This document shows positions 61,854 through 64,000 of a stretch of DNA of 64,000 nt, in pieces. Made by a program: the position numbers and the translations under genes. The notes below the pieces were generated by a model. The model was not told the DNA's origin. It saw only the letters and a list, made by a program, of their open reading frames with translations, and ran no database searches. Each line of letters starts with the position of its first letter. Position 1 is the first letter of the stretch. The stretch is from Aminipila sp963524205 (GTDB lineage: Bacteria; Bacillota; Clostridia; Peptostreptococcales; Anaerovoracaceae): contig CAURED010000007.1 of the NCBI GenBank assembly GCA_963524205.1, forward strand, positions 1-64,000. The letters run 5' to 3'.

Positions 61854-64000
61854 TTGCTTACAAATAATAACTCGCAGATTATTTCTAAAATGGCTCGAAA
61901 ATCAGTGGCTGGAAATGGAAGAAGAAATGTGGTTATGATTACTGCCGTTGCTCTGGCTGCATTTATGCTTATTACTGTATTAACGCTTGGAGCTTCCTAT
62001 TTTCAGGCAAATGAGAGACAAAACATACGTATGTACGGAGCAAAGCATGATGCAGTTGTAATGGCTCCTACTGAAAAGCAGATTCAGATGTGCAGGGAAG
62101 ATAAAAGGATTTCACTAGTAGGACTTACCGTTATTTGTTCTTGGGCGGATAGTAATGGGGTGGATAATACCTTAAATACAAAATTTATCTGGTGTGATAA
62201 GAATTTTTGGGAAAAGCAGAAAAAGCCTGCTTTGGAATGGATAAAAGGAAAGTATCCGCAAAAAGAAGAGGAACTGATGATTTCTAAGGCGACATTAAAA
62301 GAGTGTGGAAATGAGCAGATGGATGTAGGCTCTATACTAGTACTTACTTATCATGACAAAAATGGACAGCATAGCAAATCATTTACAATTAGTGGCATTT
62401 TCAAAGATTATGGAGGAAGTGAACAAGCCTATGTATCCGATGCGTTTTATAAAACAACAGGATATCAGACAGCTGATGTTACATGCGGTATTTTATATCT
62501 GGAGTTTAAACATCCTTTGCTGACAGAAAAACAACAGAATAAATTTGAAAACCAGTTGCATTTGGAAAAGCAGCAGAGATTTTTTATTACAAGTGAAATG
62601 GAACAGCCTTTACTGATTATTGCTGGAATTATAGGAATAATGCTGATTACTGTATGTAGTGCTTATTTGTTGATTTATAATATTCTATACCTTTCCGTTA
62701 TTAATAATGTTCGGTATTATGGGCTGCTACAGACTGTAGGAATGACAGAGAAACAGATTAAAGCTATGCTGTTCCGACAGATGTTTTATCTTGGTGGGAT
62801 TGGACTTGTGATAGGTATTTTGATAGGCAGTGGAACATCATTTTTTATCATTCCAAGAATTATAAAAACATTGGGCATCCGCAGCAATGATGTGATAGGA
62901 GTATCTTTTCAACCCTTGGTATATCTGGCAGCAGTTGTGCTGATATGCTTTACTATTTATGTAGGAAGTAAAAAGCCAACAAAAATTGCAAGTAAAATTT
63001 CGCCTATTGAGGCTACGGGATATACGGCAAGAAAAAATGGTAAAAGCATCAGGAAAACAAGAAAAGGAAGGGTTATTTTGGGCATGGCTCTGCAGAATAT
63101 AGGAAAAGACAAAAAGAAAACTAGTATAGTTATTCTTTCTCTCGCCTTAAGTGCATGCATATTTTTGTGTATCATTACATTAATTCAAAGTCAGGGTGCT
63201 AGAACGATTGCATCTAGCTATATGGATGCTGATCTGGTATTGGAAAATGATACCCTTACAAAGGATGACCCTTCGCAGTATGACCAGATTTTTGACGCGG
63301 AATTTCTGGAAAAAGTAGGGCAGGCATCAGGAATAAAGCAGATACATAAGTTCTATACGGAAGATATAGTCGTTCCATTGGAAGATGGTTTCCCAGATAC
63401 ATGGATGCGGGAATTTTATGAGAAGTGGATGTCTTATCCCTATGAAGATGGTGTGGAGCAATATAAAAATCATCCGGAAAAGTTCTATTCTATTATGGCA
63501 GGACTGGATGAAGAAGAATTTAATCAGCTAAACGGAGAACTTTCTCATCCGATAGATAAGAAAAAATTTATGGCAGGAAAATGTTGCATTGTATATCGAA
63601 ATGATTTATCCCTCAAAGATAAAGAGATAGTAGGCCAGAGATTAAAATTTTATTCCGTTAAGGAGGGAAAGGAAAGACCACAGGAATTGAAAATTGCAGG
63701 AGTTACAGATGATCATTATCTGTTTAAAGTGATAGGCATGGCACCAAACATTATTGTCAGTGATAGATATATGAAGAAAATCATAAATGAGCCTTATATG
63801 CAAAGGTTGTCAATTCAGTATCAGGAGGAATATGATGAAACGACAGAGCAGGAACTGCAGAGTATTATTCAGAAAAGCCCTTGTGAAAAGGATGTGAGTT
63901 TTGATTCTAAAATTACGGATATGGAAAATATACGACATTCCCAGGGTCATATGATGAAGTTTGGAATTGGGATTGTAATCATTCTTGGCATGATTGGATT
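61854..64000 (+). CDS. FtsX-like ABC transporter permease (3' end outside window)
   Basis: The start is a TTG five bases after GGAGGTGA, one base beyond the ATPase stop. The frame stays open to the window edge, giving about 715 residues. Near the start it has RKSVAGNGRRNVVMITAVAL with a first membrane helix, then an outside domain, three helices around residues 255-360 (ending CFTIYVGSKKP), PIEATGYTARK, a second repeat beginning GMALQNIGKDKKKTSIVILS, and a second outside domain of over 200 residues. This is the long two-FtsX-domain permease that works with the ATPase and kinase before it, probably exporting or resisting peptide antibiotics. Confidence 0.88.
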   Translation, partial: MLTNNNSQIISKMARKSVAGNGRRNVVMITAVALAAFMLITVLTLGASYFQANERQNIRMYGAKHDAVVMAPTEKQIQMCREDKRISLVGLTVICSWADSNGVDNTLNTKFIWCDKNFWEKQKKPALEWIKGKYPQKEEELMISKATLKECGNEQMDVGSILVLTYHDKNGQHSKSFTISGIFKDYGGSEQAYVSDAFYKTTGYQTADVTCGILYLEFKHPLLTEKQQNKFENQLHLEKQQRFFITSEMEQPLLIIAGIIGIMLITVCSAYLLIYNILYLSVINNVRYYGLLQTVGMTEKQIKAMLFRQMFYLGGIGLVIGILIGSGTSFFIIPRIIKTLGIRSNDVIGVSFQPLVYLAAVVLICFTIYVGSKKPTKIASKISPIEATGYTARKNGKSIRKTRKGRVILGMALQNIGKDKKKTSIVILSLALSACIFLCIITLIQSQGARTIASSYMDADLVLENDTLTKDDPSQYDQIFDAEFLEKVGQASGIKQIHKFYTEDIVVPLEDGFPDTWMREFYEKWMSYPYEDGVEQYKNHPEKFYSIMAGLDEEEFNQLNGELSHPIDKKKFMAGKCCIVYRNDLSLKDKEIVGQRLKFYSVKEGKERPQELKIAGVTDDHYLFKVIGMAPNIIVSDRYMKKIINEPYMQRLSIQYQEEYDETTEQELQSIIQKSPCEKDVSFDSKITDMENIRHSQGHMMKFGIGIVIILGMIG

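Noticed and set aside
1..64000. CRISPR array, tRNA or rRNA genes
   Set aside because: No regularly spaced identical repeats of 23-40 bases and no cloverleaf or rRNA-like stretches were noticed by eye. A tRNAscan run would be decisive.

Overview
The window is low-G+C Firmicutes DNA from an anaerobic, endospore-forming member of the Clostridia. Evidence for this is the spoIIAA-spoIIAB-sigF operon, spoVAC-D-E, a sigK gene half, a ferredoxin-fused EtfA beside an acyl-CoA dehydrogenase, and an NADH/NADPH/ferredoxin-type flavin-iron-sulfur complex. I cannot name the species.

Left part, 1 to about 19.48 kb: an accessory island. Its right edge lies inside a sigma-K gene. The N-terminal 111 codons of sigK (minus strand, from 19813) stop matching at about 19481, and a large serine recombinase (17861-19453) ends only 28 bases away, converging on it. 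This is the layout of a 'skin' (sigK intervening) element. The sigK C-terminal half is nowhere to the left, so the element continues past position 1. The cargo up to 15.7 kb lies almost wholly on the plus strand and looks like an immunity or antiphage collection: an XRE regulator, a secreted stalk-domain protein, an LRR-Roc-COR (NLR-like) protein, DUF2971, a single-HKD phospholipase-D-like protein, two HEPN-type proteins followed by a membrane protein, a PD-(D/E)xK plus SEC-C protein and a zinc-ribbon protein. Several decayed small genes lie between them. Imperfect repeats of about 50-80 bp with inverted arms (AAC...GTT) sit in several gaps. A degraded copy of the end of the stalk gene recurs 14 kb downstream.

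Core part, 19.9 to 53.4 kb: DUF1540, radC, then mreB-mreC-mreD-pbp2-minD (cell shape and division) facing rodA. After these come rny, a MATE exporter, an iscS-like cysteine desulfurase with thiI, the spoIIA/sigF operon, bcd-etfB-etfA, a small ferredoxin, maf, spoVAC-D-E, a DUF4125-TPR-DUF4037 trio, a class A PBP, a HutP-family protein, comEC, holA and an EamA exporter.

Right part, 53.4 to 64 kb: a three-gene complex of NuoE-like, NuoF-like and a 1169-residue fusion protein (2Fe-2S, GltD-like FAD/NAD(P), ferredoxin and degenerate molybdopterin-type modules). It most resembles the Sporomusa-type transhydrogenase (Stn). Next comes a two-component system with an ABC transporter whose permease runs off the window end.
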